DNA from: a virus
Direction: 5' to 3' (one strand)
Virus record (IMG/VR): IMGVR_UViG_3300027777_000004
Span: 1 to 58,499 of that record
Length of the DNA stretch: 58,499 nt
The notes under the pieces are model-generated. The model was not told the origin of the DNA. It did not search any database and saw only the letters and a program-made list of their open reading frames with translations. Each line of letters begins with the position of its first letter. Positions within the stretch are counted from its first letter, which is position 1. The position numbers were made by a program, and so were the translations under genes. Positions 43,269 through 51,409 of the stretch are shown in pieces.

Positions 43269-43374
43269 AGCCCCAAAGGCGTTAGCTGGAAGCCTATGGC
43301 CATAGTCTTCTAACCCATAGCCTTACGTGGTACGGCTCATTAGGGCCGGGTAGGTTCGATTCCTACTGGGGTTT
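43269..43374 (+). ncRNA. tRNA-like element
   Basis: A perfect T arm is present (GTAGG-TTCGATT-CCTAC, 43350..43366) with a 7-bp acceptor AGCCCCA (43269..43275)/TGGGGTT (43367..43373) and a D-arm-like AGGC/GCCT hairpin. Between them TATGG/CCATA encloses a 15-base loop, not the normal 7, and AGCC/GGCT forms an extra arm like a long variable arm. It may be a decayed or unusual tRNA; I assign no amino acid. Confidence 0.4.
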
Positions 43375-43494
43375 CTCTCAAAAGCTATCTGCTTCCCATA
43401 CTCCCGGTAGACAAGGCCACTATGGGCAAGCAGACAAGCCTAAGACAATGACGAAAATCCCCTATCTATATAGGCAATGAAATAATCTTTTGTA

Positions 43495-43536
43495 GTGGGG
43501 GCGAGGGGTTTTTTAGACCGACGACGATGTCCGTCG
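43495..43536 (+). promoter_or_regulatory. G-rich element copy F with hairpin
   Basis: GTGGGGGCGAGGGGTTTT (43495..43512) followed by CGACG/CGTCG (43522..43536), 38 bases before the ATG at 43574. AT-rich sequence (TATATAGGCAATGAAATAAT) lies just upstream of the element, unlike at the other copies. Confidence 0.7.
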
Positions 43537-43573
43537 CCGGATGATCGATGGGTTTTCTTGAAAGGGTTTTACG

Positions 43574-43975
43574 ATGGCGAAAAAAGTATCCGCGAAGTCT
43601 GTGGAAATGGTCACAGTTCCCCGTGAGGAGTATGACCGTCTCACGGCCGGAAAGGCGACCGGCGGAACGGCGAGCGCGGCCGATGGGACATTCTCTGAGC
43701 CTAAGCCGGATGAAGACTACAACCAGTATGAGCGATGCCGAGTTTTGATCGGTGGCGGCATTGCCCGATGGACTGTCAGCAATGGCGGATGGGTACACCT
43801 CCAGATCGACTTCGTCCCACAAAAGGGCCGGGGAGCGCGAGCCGGATTCGGTGGGTATTTCGGACGCTGGAGGGACCGCTACATGAAGTATTTCCGCTCG
43901 ACCTTGTTCACAGATGACCTTGACGCTTGTCGGCTGAATGGTGCAATTGAAGCACCAACGGCGAAAAAGAAATAG
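43574..43975 (+). CDS. Hypothetical protein with its own element and terminator
   Basis: A 133-residue protein with SD AAAGGG. The N-terminal 45 residues are Lys/Ala/Thr-rich, the middle is beta-like (RCRVLIGGGIARWTVSNGGW) and the C-terminus is basic (PTAKKK). It has G-rich element F upstream and a strong intrinsic terminator downstream, so it forms a single-gene unit and may be made in quantity. Function unknown. Confidence 0.65.
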   Translation: MAKKVSAKSVEMVTVPREEYDRLTAGKATGGTASAADGTFSEPKPDEDYNQYERCRVLIGGGIARWTVSNGGWVHLQIDFVPQKGRGARAGFGGYFGRWRDRYMKYFRSTLFTDDLDACRLNGAIEAPTAKKK

Positions 43976-44002
43976 GCCGACGCCCGATTGAACAATCGGC
44001 AG

Positions 44003-44037
44003 AAAACCCCTCCCGGGAAACTGGGAGGGGTTTTTTT
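44003..44037 (+). terminator. Rho-independent terminator
   Basis: AAAACCCCTCCC and GGGAGGGGTTTT form a stem with loop GGGAAACT, followed by seven T. It is the clearest intrinsic terminator in the window. A second small hairpin, CCGATTG/CAATCGG (43984..43999), lies just before it. Confidence 0.9.
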
Positions 44038-44118
44038 ATGCCCATTGTGCAACGTCCGATAATGTTTTGGGCGCGACGGTTTTCCCCAGCCTGTTAGTAT
44101 GAATGGGGGGGTATGGTC

Positions 44119-44258
44119 GGCCAGCAGGCAGGCAGGCCACGCCACGCCATTGCAGGCAGGCCACAGCACAGCAGGCACAGCATCGGCCAGCAGGCAGCAT
44201 CGCACAGCAGGCAGCATCGCACAGCAGGCAGGCAGGCATCGGCCAGCAGGCAGCATAT
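44119..44258. repeat. GCAGGCAGC-type tandem repeat region
   Basis: About 140 bases of imperfect repeats built from GCAGGCAGC, GCAGGCAGGC and CAGCATCG. CAGCAGGCAGCATCGCA occurs twice in tandem (44188..44204 and 44205..44221) and partial copies flank it. It lies in a 590-base stretch with no gene (44038..44628). No coding frame on either strand looks real. Confidence 0.75.
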
Positions 44259-44475
44259 GGGCGCAGTTGTGCGACACTCACAGGCAACATTTTGGAACGC
44301 TGAACCGGAACCGGTTCCATGGGCCTTGACGCAAACCCTTTGCAGGAGCGGACTTACGACACGACCGCACCCCGGACCCCCCCGCCGCCGCACCGACCCC
44401 ACTCACATACCCCCTCCAAAATAAATCCAAATTAGCAAAGTGGTTAGTGCCATACCCATTTGATTAACACCCCCT

Positions 44476-44513
44476 TGCGAAACGGTGCCTCAAGAGCCTG
44501 CGAAACGGTGCCT
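44476..44513. repeat. 15-base direct repeat before the 44629 gene
   Basis: TGCGAAACGGTGCCT occurs at 44476..44490 and 44499..44513 (23-base spacing, about two helical turns). It lies upstream of the accessory operon and may be a protein-binding site. Confidence 0.55.
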
Positions 44514-44628
44514 GTTCCATATTCTGGTATCTGGAACAAATGCAGTATTGGGCCGAGTTAGTAGGGTTCGCTGTATATGGCCACACTTCTTGCTGGTAGC
44601 TCTTGACTGCGTCGTGACAATGACGCTC

Positions 44629-44877
44629 ATGACTATGCCAGACGAGAGATACCGTTCGCTGCTGTATGTGCGGGATTTCCTCTATGACCTGCTCGACCCC
44701 GAGATGACAGAGAGAGTCCCCGCAGCGGTGAGACAGCGGGCCAGAAGGATGCTACGCCACTACCCATTGCAACATGAGCTAGAGCTACTAGCCATGAAGG
44801 CCCCCGAGCTACTGGACGGTACGGGCCCCATGCTGTTCACAGACACAACCGCAGCAGCGGGACCGGGACCGGACTGA
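44629..44877 (+). CDS. BPSL0761-like small protein
   Basis: An 82-residue protein starting MTMPDERYRSLLYVRDFLYD; ATG at 44620 and 44635 are also in frame. It contains LLDPEMTERVPAAVRQRARR, MLRHYP, a pattern seen in a family annotated BPSL0761 in bacteria and phages, whose function is unknown. The C-terminus is Thr/Ala/Gly-rich. Confidence 0.65.
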   Translation: MTMPDERYRSLLYVRDFLYDLLDPEMTERVPAAVRQRARRMLRHYPLQHELELLAMKAPELLDGTGPMLFTDTTAAAGPGPD

Positions 44878-44926
44878 TAAACCGACACCCCTTACCCCCG
44901 CTGCTGCGGTTCTCTAGGAGCTACCC

Positions 44927-45127
44927 ATGACTGACAACGCTGATAGCAGTCTGGCTATCAACAAGGACGTTCTTGAAAGGGCTACGGCCCACCTAGCATC
45001 CCTGCCGCCGCATCTGCGGGACAGGTACTCGGCACAGTTGATTCTTGCCCTAGCCACTGAGGTAGACCGGCTGCGGCTCAAGTGCTGGCAGTGGAGTAAT
45101 CACGCACACAGGATGAGCGACAAATGA
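44927..45127 (+). CDS. Hypothetical small protein
   Basis: A 66-residue helical protein with SD TAGGAG, containing LATEVDRLRLK near the end. Similar (A/D)EIxRLR helices occur in the two genes downstream, suggesting related coiled-coil proteins. It overlaps the next start as ATGA. Confidence 0.5.
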   Translation: MTDNADSSLAINKDVLERATAHLASLPPHLRDRYSAQLILALATEVDRLRLKCWQWSNHAHRMSDK

Positions 45128-45309
45128 CAGACACCCCCGAGACTACAGACATCCTTGAGAGACTCCGACCTCTCCCTGACCGTCTAGCCAAAGAGGCTTT
45201 GGACGAGATCAAGCGGCTGCGGATGGAGCTGTCTATTGCCGAGGGTCAAAGGAACAAGCTACAGGGCGACGTAGTTGAACTACTCACTAGGAATTCGAGG
45301 ACGACATGA
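45124..45309 (+). CDS. Hypothetical small helical protein
   Basis: A 61-residue protein (ILERLRPLPDRLAKEALDEI, KRLRMELSIAEG). Coiled-coil in appearance and ATGA-overlapped on both sides. Function unknown. Confidence 0.5.
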   Translation: MTDTPETTDILERLRPLPDRLAKEALDEIKRLRMELSIAEGQRNKLQGDVVELLTRNSRTT

Positions 45310-45599
45310 GCGATGACAACTTTTACGATCCCAAGCCCCCTACGCTGGAGGAATGTGCGCGGGTAGTTAAATCCTTGACTCTGGGCATAGCCTTTCTGAA
45401 GCGGGAAAGCCTGCGTAGCTCAATGGCAGAGCAGCAGTTTTGTAAACTGCCGGTTGCTGGTTCAAGTCCAGCCGTAGGCTCTTTGACCCCCGAGGAGCGG
45501 GAAGCGATTCAATGGTTTTCGCAGTTGTCATATGGCGAGGGTGGAAGAGTGCCAGACTACGCCGCCACCCTCCGATCCCTACTAGAGAGGCTGAAATGA
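45306..45599 (+). CDS. Small protein whose frame spans a tRNA gene
   Basis: The frame is 97 codons and reads straight through the tRNA at 45409..45480. The N-terminus (MSDDNFYDPKPPTLEECARV) and C-terminus (LTPEEREAIQWFSQL and AATLRSLLERLK) both look like real protein; the latter matches a common phage type (LT.EER.AI.W...L...LL.RL). The middle is translated tRNA. A TTG at 45483, immediately after the tRNA, could start the C-terminal part alone (38 residues). Confidence 0.45.
   Translation: MSDDNFYDPKPPTLEECARVVKSLTLGIAFLKRESLRSSMAEQQFCKLPVAGSSPAVGSLTPEEREAIQWFSQLSYGEGGRVPDYAATLRSLLERLK
45409..45480 (+). tRNA. tRNA-Thr (anticodon TGT)
   Basis: Cloverleaf: acceptor GCCTGCG/CGTAGGC (one G-U), D arm GCTC/GAGC, anticodon stem GCAGT/ACTGC with loop TTTGTAA (anticodon TGT), variable loop CGGTT, T arm GCTGG-TTCAAGT-CCAGC, discriminator T. 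CCA is not encoded. It is the only complete tRNA I find. Confidence 0.9.
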
Positions 45600-45862
45600 C
45601 TGACATCACAGACCGGCTTCGCAGTTGGTGCTACACCCCGACCAGTGGTACGGCCCAAGACCTCATGGACGAGGCTGCGGTGGCGATTGAGCGGCTGCGT
45701 GACGCGCTCGACGGCACACTCGACCACCGCGACCTGCTGACGGTGAAGGTCAGTCAATGGGAAGCTGTGACAAAACCTAGGCCCATAGAGATAAGTGCCG
45801 AGGTTTCGTTACACCCCAAAAGTGACCGCATCTACGTGTCAGGCCAAGATTCCGACGACTAA
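45596..45862 (+). CDS. Small conserved phage protein (ITDRLRSW type)
   Basis: An 88-residue protein with ATG in an ATGA overlap. MTDITDRLRSW then AQDLMDEAAVAIERLRD follows a pattern common in small phage proteins (I..RLR.W...D...EAA.EIErLR); the function is unknown. The C-terminus is polar. Confidence 0.65.
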   Translation: MTDITDRLRSWCYTPTSGTAQDLMDEAAVAIERLRDALDGTLDHRDLLTVKVSQWEAVTKPRPIEISAEVSLHPKSDRIYVSGQDSDD

Positions 45863-45965
45863 TTGAAGTCTCGGCCCGACAGTCGGCCATATACCTAGTA
45901 GAGATTCCGACCCGCACCCAGTAGCTATCTAGCTACGCATCACAACAGAGAGGGGGTGATCGAAG

Positions 45966-46166
45966 ATGGCGTACCCGAAAAAGAAGAAGAGCGGCTCCGG
46001 TGGCATGTGCAAGGACGGCAAGCCCGTAGTTGGTGGCCAGCCACCCGACCTGCGAGCGAAGCTCATGTCTGCGTATAAGGCCATGGAGTACGGCGGCGGC
46101 ACCAAGACCCCGACAGAGAACAACAAGCCCGTTTATCCCACCAAGGCCAAGCAGAAGGCGAAGTGA
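45966..46166 (+). CDS. Hypothetical small basic protein
   Basis: A 66-residue Lys-rich protein (MAYPKKKKSGSGGMCKDGK), proline-containing, ending PTKAKQKAK. GGGGG/GTGATCG lies upstream. It could bind DNA or be a minor virion protein. Unknown. Confidence 0.5.
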   Translation: MAYPKKKKSGSGGMCKDGKPVVGGQPPDLRAKLMSAYKAMEYGGGTKTPTENNKPVYPTKAKQKAK

Positions 46167-46172
46167 GATGAA

Positions 46173-46589
46173 ATGCCACGACCCACTAGCTTCAAGACGT
46201 TGCAGGAATACGTATGGCAGAAGTTGCCACGGCGTCGGACGATGGTGGGCAAGGAAGCTGTATTTGACGCTGTATCTGTGGCTGTTCAAGAATGGCCCAG
46301 CCAGAAGTTTGAGGCGTTCGCGGATAGCGAACAGGGTGAGGCTTCTGGTGAAGAGACTGCTGCGCTCAAAGAGCTAGAGGGCAATATCAAGCGGCAGATG
46401 GACTTGGTCTACGGCGACCGCAAGTTCGGTTTCGTCTGGGTCATAGCCCTCCAGTTCATCCTCCCGATCATCATTCGTCTCATCTACGATTGGTGGAAAA
46501 AGCGGAAGGAGAACAGTGACCTCCTATCGTCATGGCAATCCAAGCTAGTGGGCGACGACTCTAACCCTCCTTCGGTGGACAATGGCTGA
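46173..46589 (+). CDS. Hypothetical membrane protein
   Basis: A 138-residue protein with one strong membrane segment near residues 88-105 (FVWVIALQFILPIIIRLIYD) flanked by basic residues (WWKKRKEN), after an amphipathic N-terminal half. It precedes the 46582 gene with an 8-base overlap. Function unknown. Confidence 0.55.
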   Translation: MPRPTSFKTLQEYVWQKLPRRRTMVGKEAVFDAVSVAVQEWPSQKFEAFADSEQGEASGEETAALKELEGNIKRQMDLVYGDRKFGFVWVIALQFILPIIIRLIYDWWKKRKENSDLLSSWQSKLVGDDSNPPSVDNG

Positions 46590-48372
46590 ACCAGACAATG
46601 CCCAGAGGGCTGGCCAAGTATTGACGGACTTGGTCAGACGCCCCGGCGAGAGCCTCGGGTCATACTTGGTGCGGGCTCAGTCCATGACCAAGCCCCAGTA
46701 CCAGCGTCGGGCACCCGATGACCGTACTGCACTGGCCAAGATGACAGGGGATATGACCACTGGCATCAGCGACAATGAGCTTGAAGATTGGTACATGACT
46801 CTGGATGAGAAGACGATCCCCGAGCATGAGCAGTTCAAGGAGAATGTCGCCCGCACCCTAGGCGAGCAGGTCTTTACCATTCCCCCCGTAGACGAATCTG
46901 GCGAGGGAGATGGTTATGTGCCAGCCAACTTCGACCAATTCTTTATGCGAACGATTCTTCCGCAGATAGAGGCCGATTACGGCACTGCTGTCGATGCCCC
47001 GCAAGTGCAAGAGCATATTATGGCCCGACTCATGGGGGAGCCGCACGACTTCCAAGACGAGAACATCAAGAAATACACCACTATGGTGCTGGACAACCTC
47101 AAAGAGGGTCAGTCCATCGATCCGTTCCCGGCTATGAGCCAAGAAGAGGCGGACGACGCCTACGCCAAGTACGGAACGAAGGCCCGCTTCTACATTGGCC
47201 AAGAGAATAGGGACAACTTTGCCCGCAAGAAAGCCTACGGGCTACTGCAAACCTTCGCAGATGGCGAACATGCCCCACCTCTCCAAGGGCTACCCTCTGC
47301 AATAGCGGGCGCGGCGGGGCAGATGTATACGAATGTCGCTGATGTCTTCGCCCCGCGAGACCTTTTTGACCCGCAGCCGGAATTTGTCTCGAACGACGGC
47401 TCGAAGGATGGATACGAGAATGCCCGCGCAGCTACCGATGCCCTCGGCGGGCCGCTCGGGAGGATCAGACAGGCCAACAAGTTCTACGAAAGGGCCACCG
47501 AAGACCCCGAATCTGTACGCGATCCCGTCACTGGGGCCAATTATGCAGACCAATCCAACCTAGGCATGGTTGGAATGGGCAACCATGGGGCAAAGTCGGA
47601 CGGCTACTACCAGTACGCCACCAATGAGCTGAAGAATCTGTTCGACAACACCAAGTTCACAGGTGGGCTAGACCCACTGATGGGATTTACCCACCAGAGC
47701 AACCAGATACAGCCCCCAGAAGTGATGAGTGAACTGTCGCAATATGAGCGCAATAGCAACAGGACGACTCCCATCGTCCCGGGCGGTCGCTATGTCTCTG
47801 AAACTGACAATAAAGACACCAGCCCCGCCGAAGAAGCCGCAGATTTGTTCAAAGGCTACAAGGATCACACGGCAGATGCGTTTAATCGGGGGTATAGGGA
47901 GCGAACGGGCATGAACCCGACCCAATTCCAGAGCAGCATGGGTAATATCCTGCGAGAAACCCTCACAGACCCCGCGACACTTGCTGGAACGGCCCTTTCG
48001 GCAGGGTTTGGTGCCCTGTTTGGTGGCGTGAAGGGGGCGGCAACGCCTGTTACCCTAGGTCTGGGCAGGGAATTACTAGAAGAAGGCGGCTTTACGGGGG
48101 CTTTAGAGTCCCTTTTGACCGGCCCGAGCTACTTTACAGAGCCTCTAGAAGGGGCTGGATATAGCCCTTTTGACCCCCAGAACAAGGCTTTAGAGGCCAT
48201 CCAGCAGTCCCGAGAACAGGCCGATGCTAGTGCTAAAGTCGCTGCGGCTCTGATGCGACAGCAGCGCAGCCCCATAGGTCAGTCACTCCTGCCCGAAGAG
48301 CAGCCAGCACTGCCCCGCCGCAGGCCCTCTATGAACCAGATGCCGCCCAAGTCCAGCCTACGGGATTTGTAG
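46582..48372 (+). CDS. Virion-block protein, unknown
   Basis: A 596-residue protein with a polar, Asp/Gln-rich first half and a Gly/Ala-rich, weakly hydrophobic region near 465-500 (TLAGTALSAGFGALFGGVKG) that could be membrane-active, then a Pro/Arg-rich end. It comes just before the scaffold and capsid genes. It might be an ejection or minor head protein; no domain recognised. Confidence 0.55.
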   Translation: MAEPDNAQRAGQVLTDLVRRPGESLGSYLVRAQSMTKPQYQRRAPDDRTALAKMTGDMTTGISDNELEDWYMTLDEKTIPEHEQFKENVARTLGEQVFTIPPVDESGEGDGYVPANFDQFFMRTILPQIEADYGTAVDAPQVQEHIMARLMGEPHDFQDENIKKYTTMVLDNLKEGQSIDPFPAMSQEEADDAYAKYGTKARFYIGQENRDNFARKKAYGLLQTFADGEHAPPLQGLPSAIAGAAGQMYTNVADVFAPRDLFDPQPEFVSNDGSKDGYENARAATDALGGPLGRIRQANKFYERATEDPESVRDPVTGANYADQSNLGMVGMGNHGAKSDGYYQYATNELKNLFDNTKFTGGLDPLMGFTHQSNQIQPPEVMSELSQYERNSNRTTPIVPGGRYVSETDNKDTSPAEEAADLFKGYKDHTADAFNRGYRERTGMNPTQFQSSMGNILRETLTDPATLAGTALSAGFGALFGGVKGAATPVTLGLGRELLEEGGFTGALESLLTGPSYFTEPLEGAGYSPFDPQNKALEAIQQSREQADASAKVAAALMRQQRSPIGQSLLPEEQPALPRRRPSMNQMPPKSSLRDL

Positions 48373-48445
48373 TAACAAATTCCTGCTGGTGAGATGGCTA
48401 CATCATTGGGCATACTGATAGCTCACCTCCCTAGGAGTGCTATGT

Positions 48446-49519
48446 ATGGCCGACGATGCAGAAGTTGGGATCGATGACCTGCCGGTAGGGGAACCCGAGG
48501 CTATCGAATCAGATGGGGCATCAGAAGAAGGCTATTCCGGCCCAGACGAAACTGCGGCAGAAGAGACACCGGGAGAAGCGGCCGCGCCTGTTGAAGTCTG
48601 GTCGCATTTCCGACAGCTCCCCCAGTTCAATGGCCAGGACGATAACGCCATTGCAGGGCGGCTCTACCAAGCCCTCCAAAGGGAAGAGTCGGTTGCTCGA
48701 CAGCTCCAGCAGTATCAGTCTGTCATCCCTGTTGCCAGCGAATACCTTGCCAATCGTCCTTCGTATGAGCAGTGGAAACAGTCCCAGCAGCAGCCCCAGC
48801 AGCAGCCGCAAGCCCAAGCGAAGCCGCCGGAAGAGCCGTCCCCGTGGACGCCGCCCAAGCTGAAGGACAGCTACCGACAGTATCTCGTCAAGGACGAGAA
48901 TGGTCGTGACAGTATTGCTCCCGAGGCACCACTTGATGCCAAGGCTGCACTGCAAGAACACATGGCATTTCGGGCCAACTTCGCTACCCGATTGCTCGAC
49001 AACCCAGAAGAGACGTTGCAGCCCATCATCTCGAAGATGGCACGGCAACAGGCACAGGAATTGTTCTCGTCAGAGATCGGTCGGATGCAGGAACAGGGGT
49101 TTGTAGACCAGACCCTCGAAGACAATAAAGATTGGCTTTATGCAAATGGAACAAATGGGGATGCGTCTGCGGAAGGACTCGCGGTACAGAAATATATTGA
49201 GGACATGAAGGGTTACGGCATCCAAGGAGCTGAACCCCGTTGGGAAATGGCGAAGAAGTTATTGGAGCGGGATGTGCTTGAAGCCCATGCCCGAAACTTG
49301 GAGGAAAACCTCCGACGACTCCAAGGACAGATCGCAACGACCCAGCAGGTGCAGCAACAACCGACAGCCGACGCCAAGAACATGGACTACCTGCGACAGC
49401 AGGCGATGCGGTCGGTGAATCGTACAAGTGTTAGCACTACCGATAGCCGAGTACCGCAGAAACCAATGACATTTGCTGACCGCTTCCGAAAAGATTTGTC
49501 CGACGCCGGAATGACCTGA
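48446..49519 (+). CDS. Putative scaffolding protein
   Basis: A 357-residue protein; ATG at 48446 with AGGAG 8 bases upstream. The N-terminus is acidic, the region 105-135 is Gln/Pro-rich (WKQSQQQPQQQPQAQAKPPE), and the remainder is helical and charged (LERDVLEAHARNLEENLRRL). This acidic-to-helical, Gln-rich make-up directly upstream of the capsid gene is typical of podovirus scaffolds. No sequence signature proves it. Confidence 0.7.
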   Translation: MADDAEVGIDDLPVGEPEAIESDGASEEGYSGPDETAAEETPGEAAAPVEVWSHFRQLPQFNGQDDNAIAGRLYQALQREESVARQLQQYQSVIPVASEYLANRPSYEQWKQSQQQPQQQPQAQAKPPEEPSPWTPPKLKDSYRQYLVKDENGRDSIAPEAPLDAKAALQEHMAFRANFATRLLDNPEETLQPIISKMARQQAQELFSSEIGRMQEQGFVDQTLEDNKDWLYANGTNGDASAEGLAVQKYIEDMKGYGIQGAEPRWEMAKKLLERDVLEAHARNLEENLRRLQGQIATTQQVQQQPTADAKNMDYLRQQAMRSVNRTSVSTTDSRVPQKPMTFADRFRKDLSDAGMT

Positions 49520-49541
49520 CCACCCCAAAGGTTTAATTACA

Positions 49542-50711
49542 ATGGCCTCACCTACAGACTGGGCGCGCGTTATTGCAACAACGATTGTCAACCATCTTCG
49601 TGAAGAAGAGGTGGCGACGTTCCGCAAGTTCAAGGTGTTCGCCTTGCTGGAGTCCAGCGGCAACATTGTAATGAATCAGAGTGGAAGGGGATTCGACTGG
49701 AACGTCCGCTGGAAAAATGCAAGTGTGACAGGTAACACTGGTGATACACCGCGTACCTTCAGCCGCATCAATATGTTCAAGCGGCCCCAGCTTCCTTGGA
49801 AAGGCTTTGTTGCCACCGACGCCATCATGCGGCGCGAAATGCTGGAGAACCGGGGTCAGCAGGCACTTGTTGACGTTGCTGGCAAGATGGCCGAGCGTCT
49901 GCAAGAGTCGCTTGAGCAGCACCTCGCCTACCAGCCGTACAAAGATGGTTCTCTGAATGATAACGACTTCCACGGGCTGGAATCGTTCCTCGGGTTCGAT
50001 GGTACTATCAACGAAGACGATGCAACGTCGCCGTTCGCCAAGCGCAACTCGGGCAACACCAGCGACCGCTATGGCTACCCGTCGGATACGTTCGCTGATC
50101 TGAACACTCAGCTCGGCGTGTACGGTGGTGGCCGAGTCGCTGGCCCTGCTACTCCCCTCTCCACCACTCCGAAATGGCCGAACCATGCGGTTGATCCAGA
50201 GGCGGATTTTTGGTCGCCGGTAATTGTAAACTATAATGCGTCGGGCCTTAACAAGGCTGCCGCCGCTAGCCGAAGCTGGGCGAAGAATTGCACCTTTGCG
50301 ATGCGCGAAGGAATTCATCAGACCAAGAGAAATGATTCTGTGCAGGGGCAGATCGACATGATCGCTCTGGACAGGTCGCTGTATATCCAGTTCCTCAACA
50401 CTTACCGCGACAATGAGCGGCTGGTGGTGTCGAAGGAGAACGGCCTCAAGGCTCTGGGCTTCAATGACACCGTCACCCTCGACGGCGTGGAAGTAACAAG
50501 TGAGTATGCTGTTCCCGCAGGCCGAGGCTACGGCTTCAGCATCGGCAACATGCAGCTCCGATGCCTCGAATCGCAGCTCATGGTGGCCGAGGGCCCCTTC
50601 TTCGACGAAGAGACTCAAGCGTACCGATATGCTTGCTCGACACTCGGCAACTTCTATTTTAAGAGTCCGAGAAATTTCTTTGCCCTCGCCCCTGTTACGG
50701 CTGAAGCCTGA
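49542..50711 (+). CDS. Major capsid protein
   Basis: A 389-residue protein with AAAGG before ATG. It follows the scaffold, has the right size, and shows an N-terminal helix plus a beta-rich body (GRGFDWNVRWKNASVTGNTG, MFKRPQLPWKGFVATDAIMR), a helix LVDVAGKMAERLQESLEQH, and ends in a segment with PRNFFALAPV. These fit an HK97-fold capsid protein of this head type. Call rests on context plus composition. Confidence 0.8.
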   Translation: MASPTDWARVIATTIVNHLREEEVATFRKFKVFALLESSGNIVMNQSGRGFDWNVRWKNASVTGNTGDTPRTFSRINMFKRPQLPWKGFVATDAIMRREMLENRGQQALVDVAGKMAERLQESLEQHLAYQPYKDGSLNDNDFHGLESFLGFDGTINEDDATSPFAKRNSGNTSDRYGYPSDTFADLNTQLGVYGGGRVAGPATPLSTTPKWPNHAVDPEADFWSPVIVNYNASGLNKAAAASRSWAKNCTFAMREGIHQTKRNDSVQGQIDMIALDRSLYIQFLNTYRDNERLVVSKENGLKALGFNDTVTLDGVEVTSEYAVPAGRGYGFSIGNMQLRCLESQLMVAEGPFFDEETQAYRYACSTLGNFYFKSPRNFFALAPVTAEA

Positions 50712-50734
50712 CCCACTTGTAGGAGCATCTCACA

Positions 50735-51328
50735 ATGTCCAGTTTGTTCTCTGATCCTCCGTTCACTCGCGGCTCGACGCTGCTTGGTGGCGAAGTTATT
50801 GAAACTGACGGCAATGGCCCTATTGCGGGTCGTGCAATCGCCGGTCAGGTCAAGATTTTCCAAGACATCAACCCCTCGACGAAGTCACTCAACAGTGATC
50901 GATTGGTGTATTGCGTTGCGGCCCGCTACATGGGCAGCAATGTGGCAGACGTAACGACCATCGCCGGTAACTTGTACGTGTTCGACGCCACAGTGTCGGG
51001 CACCACGCAGGTAGGTGCCTTGGAGAATTTCTCCGCACTTGGAACGTCGTCCAATATCACCAATACGGCGGTCGCATTTGGCGTACTGGACGAGTACCTG
51101 ACCGGGGCCATTAGGACGAACGACATCGTCTGGCTTGTCGTCAAGGGCCCGTGCAGCGTCCGACAGTCAGCAGCGATTGTCGGTGCGAACGCGGCAGTGG
51201 CACCCGCTACGATTGGTAATGTTGCGGCATGGTCAACGGGCCTCGCCATCGGCCAGAACATTGGTTTGGCCACCACGGCAGCACTTCAGTTGCTCCGAGT
51301 CAACATTGCCAGCAATGCAGTGGCGTGA
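50735..51328 (+). CDS. Putative capsid decoration / minor head protein
   Basis: A 197-residue beta-rich protein (VYCVAARYMGSNVADVTTIA, NDIVWLVVKGPCSV), with SD AGGAG, directly after the capsid gene. A strong hairpin follows its stop. It fits a decoration protein by position; unproven. Confidence 0.6.
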   Translation: MSSLFSDPPFTRGSTLLGGEVIETDGNGPIAGRAIAGQVKIFQDINPSTKSLNSDRLVYCVAARYMGSNVADVTTIAGNLYVFDATVSGTTQVGALENFSALGTSSNITNTAVAFGVLDEYLTGAIRTNDIVWLVVKGPCSVRQSAAIVGANAAVAPATIGNVAAWSTGLAIGQNIGLATTAALQLLRVNIASNAVA

Positions 51329-51362
51329 GTGTGATGGCACGACCATCCCGCTAACTAAATAC

Positions 51363-51399
51363 GATAACAGCCTGCGGAGAGATACCGCAGGCTGTTATC
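51363..51399 (+). terminator. Strong hairpin between head and terminase genes
   Basis: GATAACAGCCTGCGG and CCGCAGGCTGTTATC are a perfect 15-bp inverted repeat with a 7-base loop. It lies 34 bases after the decoration gene's stop and 10 bases before the next ATG. T content afterwards is low, so it may be a terminator or an mRNA-processing/stabilising site. Confidence 0.7.
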
Positions 51400-51409
51400 A
51401 TTTACTGAC

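Noticed and set aside
44119-44258. CRISPR array
   Set aside because: The repeats are short, imperfect and lack unique spacers; no Cas gene is present.
44096-44424. Several 60-100-codon frames across the GCAGGC repeat region
   Set aside because: They exist on both strands because the repeats lack stops; translations are low-complexity Cys/Ala/Gly/Arg strings without SD.
49548-50618. A 356-codon frame antisense to the capsid gene
   Set aside because: It lies fully opposite a well-supported structural gene, has no sensible protein composition or SD, and GC-rich coding DNA often leaves such open frames on the other strand.
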